A stretch of 64,000 bases of DNA from Macellibacteroides fermentans (GTDB lineage Bacteria; Bacteroidota; Bacteroidia; Bacteroidales; Tannerellaceae). Each line of letters begins with the position of its first letter. Within the stretch, counting starts at the first letter, position 1. A model generated the notes under the pieces. It was not told the origin of the DNA. It ran no database searches and saw nothing but the letters and a program-made list of their open reading frames with translations. The translations under genes were made by a program, and so were the position numbers. Below, piece after piece: positions 19,501 to 27,204 of the stretch. Location of the stretch: assembly GCF_013409575.1 (NCBI RefSeq), contig NZ_JACCCY010000002.1, positions 932,501-996,500 on the forward strand. The letters run 5' to 3'.

Positions 19501-20008
19501 TTTTTAGCTCAAATTTTCCATCCAGGTCTGTAATTGTTCCCAAACTTGTTCCTTCAACAAGGATGTTAACCCCAATAATTGGTTCTCCGTTTTTGTCTTT
19601 AACGACACCTGTAATACTGCCATTCTGTTGTGTAACTACGAGTGAAGTGGTTGCGTTACCCTTTTTACTGACTGATATAGTATTATCAATTATTTTAAAA
19701 GACAAGTTGGTCTGACGCGACAATTCATTCAATATTGTACCTATTTCGGTGTTTTTAACATTTATTGAAATACCTTTTACTCCTTCTATAACCTCTTCAT
19801 TGTAGAAAAAATAATATCCGGTTATTTTACTAAGTTGATTGAATACATTTACAATTGATGCGTTTTTAATATTGTACGTTATGTTATTTTCTTTTAATGC
19901 TTGCCCGTTTGCATTTTCTGCTACAAGAAACGGTACAAACAGACAGATAATTAACAAAGTGAATAGTGTTCGCATAACTATCTTTTTTAATATTGAATTA
20001 TTATTCAT
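16532..20008 (-). CDS. SusC-like TonB-dependent transporter with STN signalling domain
   Basis: 1158 aa. Order: signal peptide (about 1-36), STN domain (about 42-115), carboxypeptidase-regulatory-like domain (about 129-203), TonB box DEVVVVGFG (about 209-217), plug (about 218-340) and a 22-strand beta-barrel ending in FGLNITL. It imports glycan fragments across the outer membrane using TonB energy. The STN domain is the part that, in FecA-type systems, reports ligand binding to a FecR anti-sigma factor; the fecR gene lies just upstream on the same strand. The 5' leader is 183 bp long up to fecR, and carries a candidate antisense RNA gene on the opposite strand. Confidence 0.96.
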   Translation of the reverse strand: MNNNSILKKIVMRTLFTLLIICLFVPFLVAENANGQALKENNITYNIKNASIVNVFNQLSKITGYYFFYNEEVIEGVKGISINVKNTEIGTILNELSRQTNLSFKIIDNTISVSKKGNATTSLVVTQQNGSITGVVKDKNGEPIIGVNILVEGTSLGTITDLDGKFELKNVPSGAVLKVSYIGYLAQLIELKGQNSFNIVLLEDSKTLDEVVVVGFGVQKKENLTGAVSQIKMDEVLGERPVINVMNALQGTMPGLVISGASSPGQTKNYNIRGTTSLNGGEPLVLIDNVPGNIDMINPEDIESVSVLKDAASSAIYGARAAFGVILVTTKKGKKEQRFQLNYNNNFGFQSSINRPEQASALDFLHAYKDAEFLSGNYFAGQNIDKWINYLTEYRKDPSKFETTGDGVYIPTDNNSAKIRYYLNEKDLYDNMLEDYGFLQSHNVSASGGTENLSYRLSLGYNNERGILITDKDSYKRISASSYISADITDWLTQAVDIRYAKSTKSMPNEVSGSLYGMRLCSLTPEGDLTLDDGTTLPMNTPKNMLLYSAPSITLNENPRILSRTTIKPFKGLEAVVEYTFDKKIYDLKAYNSPYDFTSIQLGKSASASTSKYENTKSSTDYNALNAYATYSLDLNEDNHFKFMAGYNQESSMFEQLYVTRLDMINQEMPSFSSATGETTATDTYNEYTVRGGFYRFNYDYKGKYLFETNGRYDGSSKFPKNDRFGFFPSFSLGWNVAREDFMAWSSSWMNEFKLRGSWGQIGNQAINPYAYMPIMDAGKASWIVNGELPTTLATPGLVSSNFTWETVETLDFGVDVNMLNSRLLLTYDWYQRDTKDMLAAGMELPSVVGAPAPLQNVADLRTKGWELAISWRDKIGAWGYNVGLNLYDSRTHVTKYDNAAGLLSNYYEGYEVGEIWGYVTDGFYSMDDFVDSNTWKLKEGVTSIKSYNVRPGDVKFKNLRDDEGSVNQIDPGTSTLENPGDRKIIGNTQSRYQYGITAGVNWKGFDLSILLQGTGKRDYWVSDDRRWGFNSNEFGTIFADQLDYWKPVDAANGNYNAINPNAKYFRIYDQRDNAGSNTRTQTKYLLDASYLRIKNISLSYNVPQRTVNKIGISGLKVFSSVENLHTWTSLPNGYDPERLSWGYPFYRTVSFGLNITL

Positions 20009-20106
20009 ACATTTGTTCTGTTTTAATGGATTATTAATTTATTAAAGCAAGGCCTGGTTTTGAACTGGTATGTTGGTCGCATTCGTTCAAAACAGGCGTC
20101 TTTTTT
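20008..20106 (+). ncRNA. candidate antisense sRNA opposite the susC leader
   Basis: On the plus strand, a -7 element TACATTTG (20008-20015) overlaps the susC start codon. A predicted RNA of about 85 nt would start near 20021 and end in a hairpin, GCCTGGTTTTGAAC (20052-20065) against GTTCAAAACAGGC (20085-20097), followed by GTC and six T. The RNA is fully complementary to the susC 5' leader. The place and size resemble the DonS class of cis-encoded sRNAs known in Bacteroides polysaccharide loci with sigma/anti-sigma control. No clear -33 TTTG is present, so transcription is inferred. Confidence 0.5.
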
Positions 20107-20138
20107 GAGAGAGTGTCTTGCTAGGGCACTCTCTTTTT
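20107..20138 (+). terminator. second plus-strand terminator behind the candidate antisense sRNA
   Basis: AGAGAGTG (20108-20115) and CACTCTCT (20127-20134) pair exactly and extend by a G-U and a C-G pair; a T run follows on the plus strand only. It is poorly placed as a terminator for fecR, because on the minus strand an A-tract, not a T-tract, follows. Confidence 0.6.
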
Positions 20139-20191
20139 ACTTTAGATTATAGGCATAGGCATTCATAGATTTAAGAGTTGAACATATTCTA

Positions 20192-21208
20192 TTATTCGTG
20201 TATTATAATTGTATTTCTATTTTGAGTATATTTTAATCCGGTTGTAAAACATATGGCATCAATTACAGCTTCTAGGCTTTTATTATCATGCGATCCTGAA
20301 ATTTGCTGATTACAGGATTTGCAACTAAGAATCACTTTTTTATCGTATTTTCTGTTTAATTCTTTAATTACATCATCCAAAGGTTCTTTGTCAAAATAAA
20401 GAATCCCCGATATCCATTTGCTATAATTATTCTCTTCAATAGTAGTCTTTGAAAATTCGGAAGTATTTTTGTCTACGGATAGGTGTTCGTTAGGTAACAA
20501 TTTTAGCTGTAAGTCCATTGCATCTATATTTACCATCACTTTTCCTGTAGCAACGGTTACGGCCATCAGTTTGTCTTCTTTGTATGCTTTAACATTGAAT
20601 GATGTTCCTAAAACTTTCACTGTAGCATCTCCACTCTCAATGATAAAAGGTTTTTCTGCATTTTTAGCAACATCAAAAAATGCTTCACCTTCCATCTGGA
20701 CAAATCTCGACTTGTTGTTGAAATTGTTTGGTAATTTTAAACTACTGCCCGAATTAAGTGTAACCAAGGTTCCGTCGGTAAGTTTGATTTTTTTTATTTT
20801 TCCGTGTGCGGACTTAAATTCAGTATAAGTAATGGATGTAACAGCCGGATCTTTTAATTTGTAAATAGAAGTTCCAATGCCAAGCAGCAAAAGAATAACT
20901 GCGGCCACTTTTAAAAGCCAGTTGAGACCAGATGGTTTATGTTTCTTCAGTTTTTTTATACCTCTGATTTTTTGTCTGATAAGTTCAAATTCGTTTTGCA
21001 ACTCTTTTTCTCTTAATTGATCAGGTGTACGCACTTCATTCATTATTCTCTCCCAATGAGTATTCAATATAGAATCAATCGGATCATAACAATCGGTTTG
21101 CTTAAGCCAGCTTAGAAGTTCGTCCCTTTCCTTGTCAGAGCATCTGTTTTCGATGTATAATTGCATCAGACGAATAATTTTGCTATCTTCTGATTGTGTA
21201 TTTTTCAT
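20192..21208 (-). CDS. FecR-type anti-sigma factor with DUF4974 domain
   Basis: 338 aa from ATG 21208 (MKNTQSEDSKIIRLMQLYIE); an upstream ATG at 21241 would add 11 poorly fitting codons. Order: cytoplasmic sigma-binding region (about 1-90), one membrane helix (about 95-115, WLLKVAAVILLLLGIGTSIY), periplasmic FecR domain (about 130-230, including LTDGTLVTLNSGSSLKLP and GEAFFDVAKNAEKPF) and a C-terminal secretin/TonB-short-N-like DUF4974 domain (about 260-338). It should hold the ECF sigma factor at 12457-13047 and receive a signal from the STN domain of the adjacent SusC. A CxxC (SCKSCNQQ) occurs near residue 300. Confidence 0.92.
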   Translation of the reverse strand: MKNTQSEDSKIIRLMQLYIENRCSDKERDELLSWLKQTDCYDPIDSILNTHWERIMNEVRTPDQLREKELQNEFELIRQKIRGIKKLKKHKPSGLNWLLKVAAVILLLLGIGTSIYKLKDPAVTSITYTEFKSAHGKIKKIKLTDGTLVTLNSGSSLKLPNNFNNKSRFVQMEGEAFFDVAKNAEKPFIIESGDATVKVLGTSFNVKAYKEDKLMAVTVATGKVMVNIDAMDLQLKLLPNEHLSVDKNTSEFSKTTIEENNYSKWISGILYFDKEPLDDVIKELNRKYDKKVILSCKSCNQQISGSHDNKSLEAVIDAICFTTGLKYTQNRNTIIIHE

Positions 21209-21411
21209 AAAATAATATATTATTTCTTTAATATAATACACATCCGAAGAATTCGTCTGGGGGTATACTCCTAAATTTTATATACTTTTTTTTTATTTAT
21301 TTGTATTCGAAATCGTATATTGTTCTTTATTAGTGTTTTATTATTTTTTTGCTTCATGCTTATAATTCTGTCGTATTACATATATTTAATAAAATATAAA
21401 TCAATAATTAG

Positions 21412-21444
21412 TTTGATCTTATTTGATAAATAGTTATATCTTTA
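21412..21444 (+). promoter_or_regulatory. promoter of the 275-aa lipoprotein gene
   Basis: TTTG (21412-21415), a 21-nt spacer and TATCTTTA (21437-21444, one mismatch to TAnnTTTG). The start of transcription is expected near 21448, 27 nt before the ATG. The rest of the gap back to fecR (21209-21411) is very A/T-rich and shows nothing else. Confidence 0.5.
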
Positions 21445-21474
21445 CATCCAAAACCAATTGAAAATAGAATTGAT

Positions 21475-22302
21475 ATGAAAAAATTACTAATGATTTTGGG
21501 GGTGTTGATGCTATTCAGCTCCTGTTCAACCTATTATTACTCAACCCTGAGTTCATCTGAAGGTGTAGCTGAGAAAGATGATTTTGGCGATTTTGTTTAC
21601 GAAAACGATAGTGTCAAGGTGGTGTACAGTTTCTTTGGATACAATCTGCCTATACATATTACTGTTATAAATAATTCAGATCAGCCGTTGTACGTTGATT
21701 GGCAACGTTCAGCTCTGATAATTGATGATGTTGCGACAAATTATAAGCAGAATAAATTAACCTTCGATGGTAATATTAGCGCTAATACACTGAATTATAA
21801 CCGTAATTTTAGTTCTACCGACGGAAGTTTCAATGGAAGCATAAGTCTACCCGACGGTGTTAGCTTTATTCCTCCTAAATCAAGAACAGACCACACACCG
21901 ATGACTTTGGGTGATTTCAGTTTTGATAGAATACCGAAGAAGAGTTTTACTAAAGTAAAATTTGCCAGAGAAAACCTGGCTCCATCTAAAATAAACACCA
22001 TGCGCTTTGCCGAATTTAATTCTCCATTAAAATTCAGAAGCTATCTAACCTTATACAGCGGATCGCTAGATCCGGAAAAAGGAAAACCATTTGTTTTAGA
22101 TCAACAGTTTTATATTTCGGAAGTAATGAAAAGTGCTGAGATTAAACCAGAGGAGGTGTATGGATATTCAAATAAAAGAGGAGATTTCTTCTATTATAAA
22201 AAGACTAAAGGTTCTGGTTTTGGTGCTGTAATGGGTACAATTGCAGTGTGCGCAGCATGCATAGCCATTGATGCTGCAATACCTGATGCGGAAGAATATT
22301 GA
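21475..22302 (+). CDS. hypothetical lipoprotein with C-terminal hydrophobic segment
   Basis: 275 aa, not recognised. The N-terminus MKKLLMILGVLMLFSSCSTYYY is a clear lipoprotein signal with Cys17. The middle (about 40-215) is rich in beta-strand-like sequence (VKVVYSFFGYNLPIHITVINNSDQPLYVDW), suggesting an immunoglobulin-like sandwich. The last 30 residues contain a short Gly/Ala/Cys-rich hydrophobic stretch (GAVMGTIAVCAACIAIDAAI). The gene lies between fecR and the GH35 gene, has its own promoter and is followed by a strong terminator, so it may not belong functionally to the PUL. Confidence 0.75.
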   Translation: MKKLLMILGVLMLFSSCSTYYYSTLSSSEGVAEKDDFGDFVYENDSVKVVYSFFGYNLPIHITVINNSDQPLYVDWQRSALIIDDVATNYKQNKLTFDGNISANTLNYNRNFSSTDGSFNGSISLPDGVSFIPPKSRTDHTPMTLGDFSFDRIPKKSFTKVKFARENLAPSKINTMRFAEFNSPLKFRSYLTLYSGSLDPEKGKPFVLDQQFYISEVMKSAEIKPEEVYGYSNKRGDFFYYKKTKGSGFGAVMGTIAVCAACIAIDAAIPDAEEY

Positions 22303-22358
22303 CTTCCCTTTTTGCATGGTTCAATTATAATTGCTAATATTGCAGTTTAAATGCTAAC

Positions 22359-22390
22359 GGCCTTTCTTATAAAAAGAAAGGCCTTCTTAA
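22359..22390 (+). terminator. intrinsic terminator behind the lipoprotein gene
   Basis: GGCCTTTCTT (22359-22368) and AAGAAAGGCC (22374-22383) are exact complements with a 5-nt loop, followed by TTCTTAAATTT. Confidence 0.75.
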
Positions 22391-22424
22391 ATTTGGTATA
22401 AACTTAATAAAACAAGAAAACACA

Positions 22425-24320
22425 ATGAAGAAATTTCTCGGGCCCCTGATGCTCCTGTTCTTGCTTATTGCTGCTTTGCCGGCATTCGGACAAAAGAAGC
22501 ACACATTTGAAATCAAAGGTGGAAACTTTGTGTATGATGGTAAGGCCGTTCAGATTCATTCGGGCGAAATGCATTATGCACGTATACCTCACCAATACTG
22601 GCGCCATCGTTTTCAGATGATCAAAGCGATGGGTTTAAACACAGTTGCCACTTATGTATTTTGGAATTTACATGAAACTGAGCCTGGTAAGTGGGATTTT
22701 ACCGGGGATAAAAATCTGGCCGAATATATTAAAACTGCAGGAGAAGAGGGGTTGATGGTTATTCTTCGTCCTGGTCCTTATGCCTGTGCCGAATGGGAAT
22801 TTGGTGGTTATCCATGGTGGTTGCAAAATGTTCCGGGTATGGAGGTGAGAAGAGATAATGAGGCTTTCTTAAAACACACAGAGCAATACATCAATCGTTT
22901 GGCTAAAGAAGTTGCTCACTTACAAATTACCAATGGCGGGCCTATCATTATGGTTCAGGCAGAAAACGAATTCGGATCTTACGTGTCTCAGCGTAAGGAT
23001 ATTCCTTTGGAAGAACACCGTGCTTATAATGCTAAAATCAAGAAACAGCTGGAAGCTGCCGGATTCAACGTACCGTTGTTTACTTCAGACGGTAGCTGGT
23101 TGTTTGAAGGTGGTGCTACTCCGGGGGCTTTACCTACAGCCAATGGCGAAAGTAATATAGAGAATCTTAAAAAAGTTGTGAATCAATATAACAACGGACA
23201 AGGGCCGTATATGGTAGCGGAGTTTTATCCGGGTTGGTTGGCACACTGGGCGGAACCTCATCCAAAGGTTGATGCTTCCGGAATTGCCCGTCAAACAGAG
23301 AAATACATCACTAACGATGTTTCATTTAATTTCTATATGGTGCATGGCGGAACGAACTTTGGCTTTACAAGTGGTGCTAACTATGATAAAAACCACGATA
23401 TCCAGCCGGATCTTACCAGCTATGATTACGATGCGCCTATCTCTGAAGCAGGTTGGGTAACACCCAAATTCGATTCAATCCGCAATGTGATTAAAAAACA
23501 TGTAAGCTATAAAGTCCCCGAAGCTCCAAAACAAATTTCGTTGATAGAGATTCCTTCTATTAAATTAGATAAGGTAGCCAACGTGTTTGATATCGCTGCT
23601 ACGCAGAAACCGGTTTACAGTGATAAGCCGCTAACATTCGAACAATTGAATCAAGGATATGGGTACGTTCTGTATTCACGCAAATTCAATCAGCCGATCA
23701 GTGGAACATTATCAATTGAAGGCCTCCGCGACTTCGCTGTGATTTATGTTAACGGCGAGAAAGTAGGCGAGTTGAACAGATATTACAAGAATTACACTAT
23801 GGAGATTGATATCCCATTTAACTCAACTTTGGATATTCTGGTTGAGAATATGGGCCGCATCAATTATGGTGCAGAAATTGTAAGAAACAACAAAGGCATA
23901 ATCAGTCCGGTAAAAATTAATGATATTGAAATTACCGGCGATTGGGCTATGTATAAACTTCCGATGAGTGAAACTCCGGTACTTTCCGATCTTAAGAATG
24001 TAAAAGTGTATGACAATACTCCGGCTAATGCAGCGAAACTGAAAGGTTGCCCGGTTGTGTATCAGGGAACCTTCAACCTAACGGAAACAGGTGATACTTT
24101 TATTGACATGGAACAGTGGGGCAAGGGTATAATCTATATCAATGGAATTAACATTGGCCGTTATTGGAAAGTCGGTCCCCAGCAAACACTGTATATCCCC
24201 GGAGTTTGGCTTAAGAAAGGAAGCAATCAGATTGTAATTTTCGAACAGCTAAACGAGGAAGCTAAAAGTGATGTGAAGACTGTAAAGGTACCGGTATTAA
24301 CAAAACTGCTTTCTAATTAA
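22425..24320 (+). CDS. GH35 beta-galactosidase, exported
   Basis: 631 aa with a signal peptide (about 1-22, ending in ALPAFGQ). The GH35 barrel is clear: IHSGEMHYARIPHQYWRHR, YVFWNLHETEPGKWDF and ILRPGPYACAEWEFGGYPWW. The acid/base is Glu182 in AENEFG and the nucleophile Glu266 in VAEFYPGW. C-terminal beta domains (about 400-625) include a jelly-roll typical of the family (GKGIIYINGINIGRYWKVGPQ). It cleaves terminal beta-galactose from oligosaccharides. Galactose released in the periplasm would feed the nearby galM/transporter/galK genes. It is bounded by terminators on both sides and is therefore a single-gene unit. Confidence 0.96.
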   Translation: MKKFLGPLMLLFLLIAALPAFGQKKHTFEIKGGNFVYDGKAVQIHSGEMHYARIPHQYWRHRFQMIKAMGLNTVATYVFWNLHETEPGKWDFTGDKNLAEYIKTAGEEGLMVILRPGPYACAEWEFGGYPWWLQNVPGMEVRRDNEAFLKHTEQYINRLAKEVAHLQITNGGPIIMVQAENEFGSYVSQRKDIPLEEHRAYNAKIKKQLEAAGFNVPLFTSDGSWLFEGGATPGALPTANGESNIENLKKVVNQYNNGQGPYMVAEFYPGWLAHWAEPHPKVDASGIARQTEKYITNDVSFNFYMVHGGTNFGFTSGANYDKNHDIQPDLTSYDYDAPISEAGWVTPKFDSIRNVIKKHVSYKVPEAPKQISLIEIPSIKLDKVANVFDIAATQKPVYSDKPLTFEQLNQGYGYVLYSRKFNQPISGTLSIEGLRDFAVIYVNGEKVGELNRYYKNYTMEIDIPFNSTLDILVENMGRINYGAEIVRNNKGIISPVKINDIEITGDWAMYKLPMSETPVLSDLKNVKVYDNTPANAAKLKGCPVVYQGTFNLTETGDTFIDMEQWGKGIIYINGINIGRYWKVGPQQTLYIPGVWLKKGSNQIVIFEQLNEEAKSDVKTVKVPVLTKLLSN

Positions 24321-24349
24321 AACAGTAAGATTAAGATAATAATATATGA

Positions 24350-24386
24350 AATGCTTCAGCCGTTCTGGTTGAAGCATTTTTTTTAT
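24350..24386 (+). terminator. intrinsic terminator of the GH35 gene
   Basis: AATGCTTCA (24350-24358) and TGAAGCATT (24370-24378) are exact complements and are followed by a run of T. Confidence 0.85.
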
Positions 24387-24448
24387 TTTCACGGTCAATA
24401 TCATCGTGTATTTTTTATTTCTCACTAAAAAATAAGGATAAAATATGT

Positions 24449-24456
24449 TATCTTTG
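24449..24456 (+). promoter_or_regulatory. -7 element of the antiporter gene
   Basis: TATCTTTG, TAnnTTTG type. It predicts a 5' leader of about 75 nt before the ATG at 24534. No clear -33 TTTG. Confidence 0.45.
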
Positions 24457-24533
24457 CCGAAGTAAAATGCTAAAAATAATAAATTAATAATCATATGTTT
24501 CAAATAGGTATTTATAAAAATTATTCTTGATCG

Positions 24534-25733
24534 ATGAAAAAAGTAATATTATTTTCACTGTTTTTAATGTTTGGTCTTGTCGCGTCTCAAACCTTCCCTG
24601 GTTTGATGGGTGAGAATTATATTTATTTCAAGCAAATTTCCAATATACTGCTTTTTATCTGTTTATCCTTCATTATGATAAATGTTGGCAGGGAGTTTGA
24701 AATAGAAAAAACGAAATGGAGGTCTTATTCTAAAGATTATTTGGTTGCAATGGCAACTGCAGCCTTCCCCTGGATATTTGTTGCTATTTACTTCGTTTTC
24801 GTTCTCCTTCCATCTCAATATTGGTTTGATTCGGAAGCATGGAAAGAAAATTTACTCCTAAGCCGGTTTGCGGCTCCTACCTCTGCAGGTATTTTATTTA
24901 CAATGTTGGCTGCAGCAGGGTTAAAATCTACCTGGGTATATAAAAAAGTACAAGTATTGGCCATATTTGATGACCTGGATACTATTTTGTTAATGATTCC
25001 CCTCCAGGTTATGATGGTCGGTCTCAGGTGGCAATTATTTGTAATCGTATTTATCGTATCATTATTATTGATTATTGGTTGGAAAAAGCTTGCTTCGTAC
25101 GATATGCGACAAGATTGGAAAGCCATTCTTTTTTATGCCATAGTTGTTTTCTCAATAACTCAATCTGTGTATTTAGGGACCAAATATCTTTATGGCGAAG
25201 AGGCTAGTATTCATATCGAAGTGTTGTTGCCAGCCTTTATTCTTGGTATGGTAATGAAGCATAGACATATTGATACACCATCAGAACATAGAGTTACAGA
25301 TTTGATATCTTACATTTTTATGTTTCTGGTAGGATTGAGTATGCCTGCGTTTTTTGGCGTTGATTTTAAGGAGATATCAGAAGTCGTAACAATAACCGGA
25401 TCTCAACCATTTATGTCGTGGGAAGTAATAGCTTTTCATGTTATAATTGTTACTATTTTGTCTAATATAGGAAAGCTGTTCCCAATATTCACTTACAAGG
25501 AAAGATTACTAAAAGAGCGATTAGCTATATCCATAGGAATGTTTACGAGGGGAGAAGTTGGAGCAGGAATCATATTTATATCTATTGGTTACAACCTGGG
25601 AGGACCAGCATTGATGATATCGGTACTTACCCTGGTCCTTAATCTTATTCTGACAGGCTTCTTCGTAATTTGGGTTCGAAGATTGACTAAAAGCGCTATG
25701 GAGCAAAACAAGTTAGCAGGTATCGAAGATTAA
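24534..25733 (+). CDS. cation:proton antiporter-like membrane protein
   Basis: 399 aa with about 11-12 hydrophobic segments. It looks like a member of the sodium/proton exchanger superfamily (CPA type): NVGREFEIEK in an early helix, LLLSRFAAPTSAGILFTMLAAAGL, the acidic FDDLDTILLMIPL (paired Asp in a membrane helix) and MFTRGEVGAGIIFISIGY, which recalls the RGEV/RGEW motif of CPA2 antiporters. Predicted to move Na+ or K+ against H+ in the inner membrane. nhaA follows 112 bp downstream, so the two antiporters may be co-expressed. Ion specificity cannot be told from sequence. Confidence 0.8.
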   Translation: MKKVILFSLFLMFGLVASQTFPGLMGENYIYFKQISNILLFICLSFIMINVGREFEIEKTKWRSYSKDYLVAMATAAFPWIFVAIYFVFVLLPSQYWFDSEAWKENLLLSRFAAPTSAGILFTMLAAAGLKSTWVYKKVQVLAIFDDLDTILLMIPLQVMMVGLRWQLFVIVFIVSLLLIIGWKKLASYDMRQDWKAILFYAIVVFSITQSVYLGTKYLYGEEASIHIEVLLPAFILGMVMKHRHIDTPSEHRVTDLISYIFMFLVGLSMPAFFGVDFKEISEVVTITGSQPFMSWEVIAFHVIIVTILSNIGKLFPIFTYKERLLKERLAISIGMFTRGEVGAGIIFISIGYNLGGPALMISVLTLVLNLILTGFFVIWVRRLTKSAMEQNKLAGIED

Positions 25734-25845
25734 TCGTGTAGCTGATAAGTCTATGCTAAAAATGACTATGATCTACTCCTAAGATATTGGATTCTTACAA
25801 ATAGAACTTATACTTTCAAAACAATATAAATAATTTAATAAGTGA

Positions 25846-27204
25846 ATGGAAAATCGTATTAAGATTGTAGCGAAACCATTTAAGAAACTTGCAGTTCACA
25901 AACCAAGCTCGAGTATGTTGCTTTTTATTGCAACTTTTGTGGCTTTGTTTCTTGCTAATTCTCCTTGGTCTTCATTCTATGATGACTTTTTGGTAAGACC
26001 TGTTGTTTTTCAAATTGGAAGTTTCAATTTTTTCTCCCATCATGGAGCATCAATGAGTGTTCTGGCATTTGTAAATGATGCACTGATGGCTTTGTTCTTT
26101 CTTTTGGTTGGAATGGAGATCAAGCAGGAGTTTTTAGTAGGTGAATTGTCATCTTTCAGAAAAGCGATGTTCCCCATAGTGGGAGCGTTTGGGGGAATGA
26201 TTGTTCCTGTTATTGTTTTTATTTTAATTTGCTCATCACAGCCCGAAATCAGAGGCGCTGCTATTCCAATGGCAACAGATATAGCTTTTGCTCTTTCTGT
26301 ACTTGCTTTGCTTGGAGATCGGGTTTCGGTCAGTCTGAAAGTGTTTTTAACGGCATTGGCTGTTGTTGATGATATTGGTGGTATTATTATTATTGCACTG
26401 TTCTACAGTAGTCATGTAGTTATTCTACCCCTTATCCTTTCTTTTGTCGTTTTGTTGATTATTTATCTGGGAGGTAAACTTAGGGTAAACCATAATTCTT
26501 TTTACTATATCGGCGGCTTTATTGTATGGCTTTTGTTTTTGGAATCGGGTATCCATCCTACTATTTCAGGAGTACTTGTTGCCTTTACAATTCCAGCCCG
26601 GCCTATTGTAAATCTGGAAGGTTTTTCAGAAAATCTAGCACAGTATTTGCGCGTACTTCCTTTAAAACAGGAAGAGGTTACACCTAAAGCAACTGTTCTT
26701 TCCAATACGCAAATAAGAATTCTCCGCAAAATAGAGGAAACATCAGACAAAGCAATTAGTCCACTTCAAAACATGTCGGATTCTTTACACCCTTATGTTT
26801 ATTATTTTATTCTGCCATTATTTGCCTTTGTAAATGCAGGTATCTCATTTAACAGCATTGAACCTTCCATGTTGATTGGAATTCCTTTGGGAGTTTTTTC
26901 AGGTTTATTCATAGGTAAAGCTCTGGGAATTTTTTCATTTGCTTACTTGTTTCTTAAATCTGGGATGGGAATATTCCCGCGTGGAATGAATGTGAAAAAT
27001 CTTTTTGCTCTTTCTTTGTTGGGAGGTATCGGATTTACCGTATCGCTGTTTATTGCGAACCTATCCTATACCGGTGTGCCAGAAGTAGGAGCAAACCTTC
27101 TAAACCAGGCAAAACTTGGTGTATTTGCCGGTTCGTTGGTTTCCGGTTTATGCGGTTATTTTCTTTTAAAGAAAGTGTTGCCGCCGGCAAATGCTAAAGA
27201 ATAA
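25846..27204 (+). CDS. nhaA: Na+/H+ antiporter NhaA
   Basis: 452 aa with 11-12 membrane segments; longer than E. coli NhaA because of an insertion of about 50 residues around 270-310 (LPLKQEEVTPKATVLSNTQ), common in Bacteroidetes homologs. Family motifs include VNDALMALFFLLVGMEIKQEFLVGELSS, the AIPMATDIAFALSVLALLGDRV stretch and the ion-binding aspartates Asp175-Asp176 in AVVDDIGG. It exports Na+ in exchange for protons at alkaline pH. The stop codon overlaps the end of the convergent GAF-domain gene by 11 bp. Confidence 0.96.
   Translation: MENRIKIVAKPFKKLAVHKPSSSMLLFIATFVALFLANSPWSSFYDDFLVRPVVFQIGSFNFFSHHGASMSVLAFVNDALMALFFLLVGMEIKQEFLVGELSSFRKAMFPIVGAFGGMIVPVIVFILICSSQPEIRGAAIPMATDIAFALSVLALLGDRVSVSLKVFLTALAVVDDIGGIIIIALFYSSHVVILPLILSFVVLLIIYLGGKLRVNHNSFYYIGGFIVWLLFLESGIHPTISGVLVAFTIPARPIVNLEGFSENLAQYLRVLPLKQEEVTPKATVLSNTQIRILRKIEETSDKAISPLQNMSDSLHPYVYYFILPLFAFVNAGISFNSIEPSMLIGIPLGVFSGLFIGKALGIFSFAYLFLKSGMGIFPRGMNVKNLFALSLLGGIGFTVSLFIANLSYTGVPEVGANLLNQAKLGVFAGSLVSGLCGYFLLKKVLPPANAKE

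Noticed and set aside
20107-20138. Hairpin as a terminator of fecR
   Set aside because: The T-tract is on the plus strand, while fecR is read from the minus strand.
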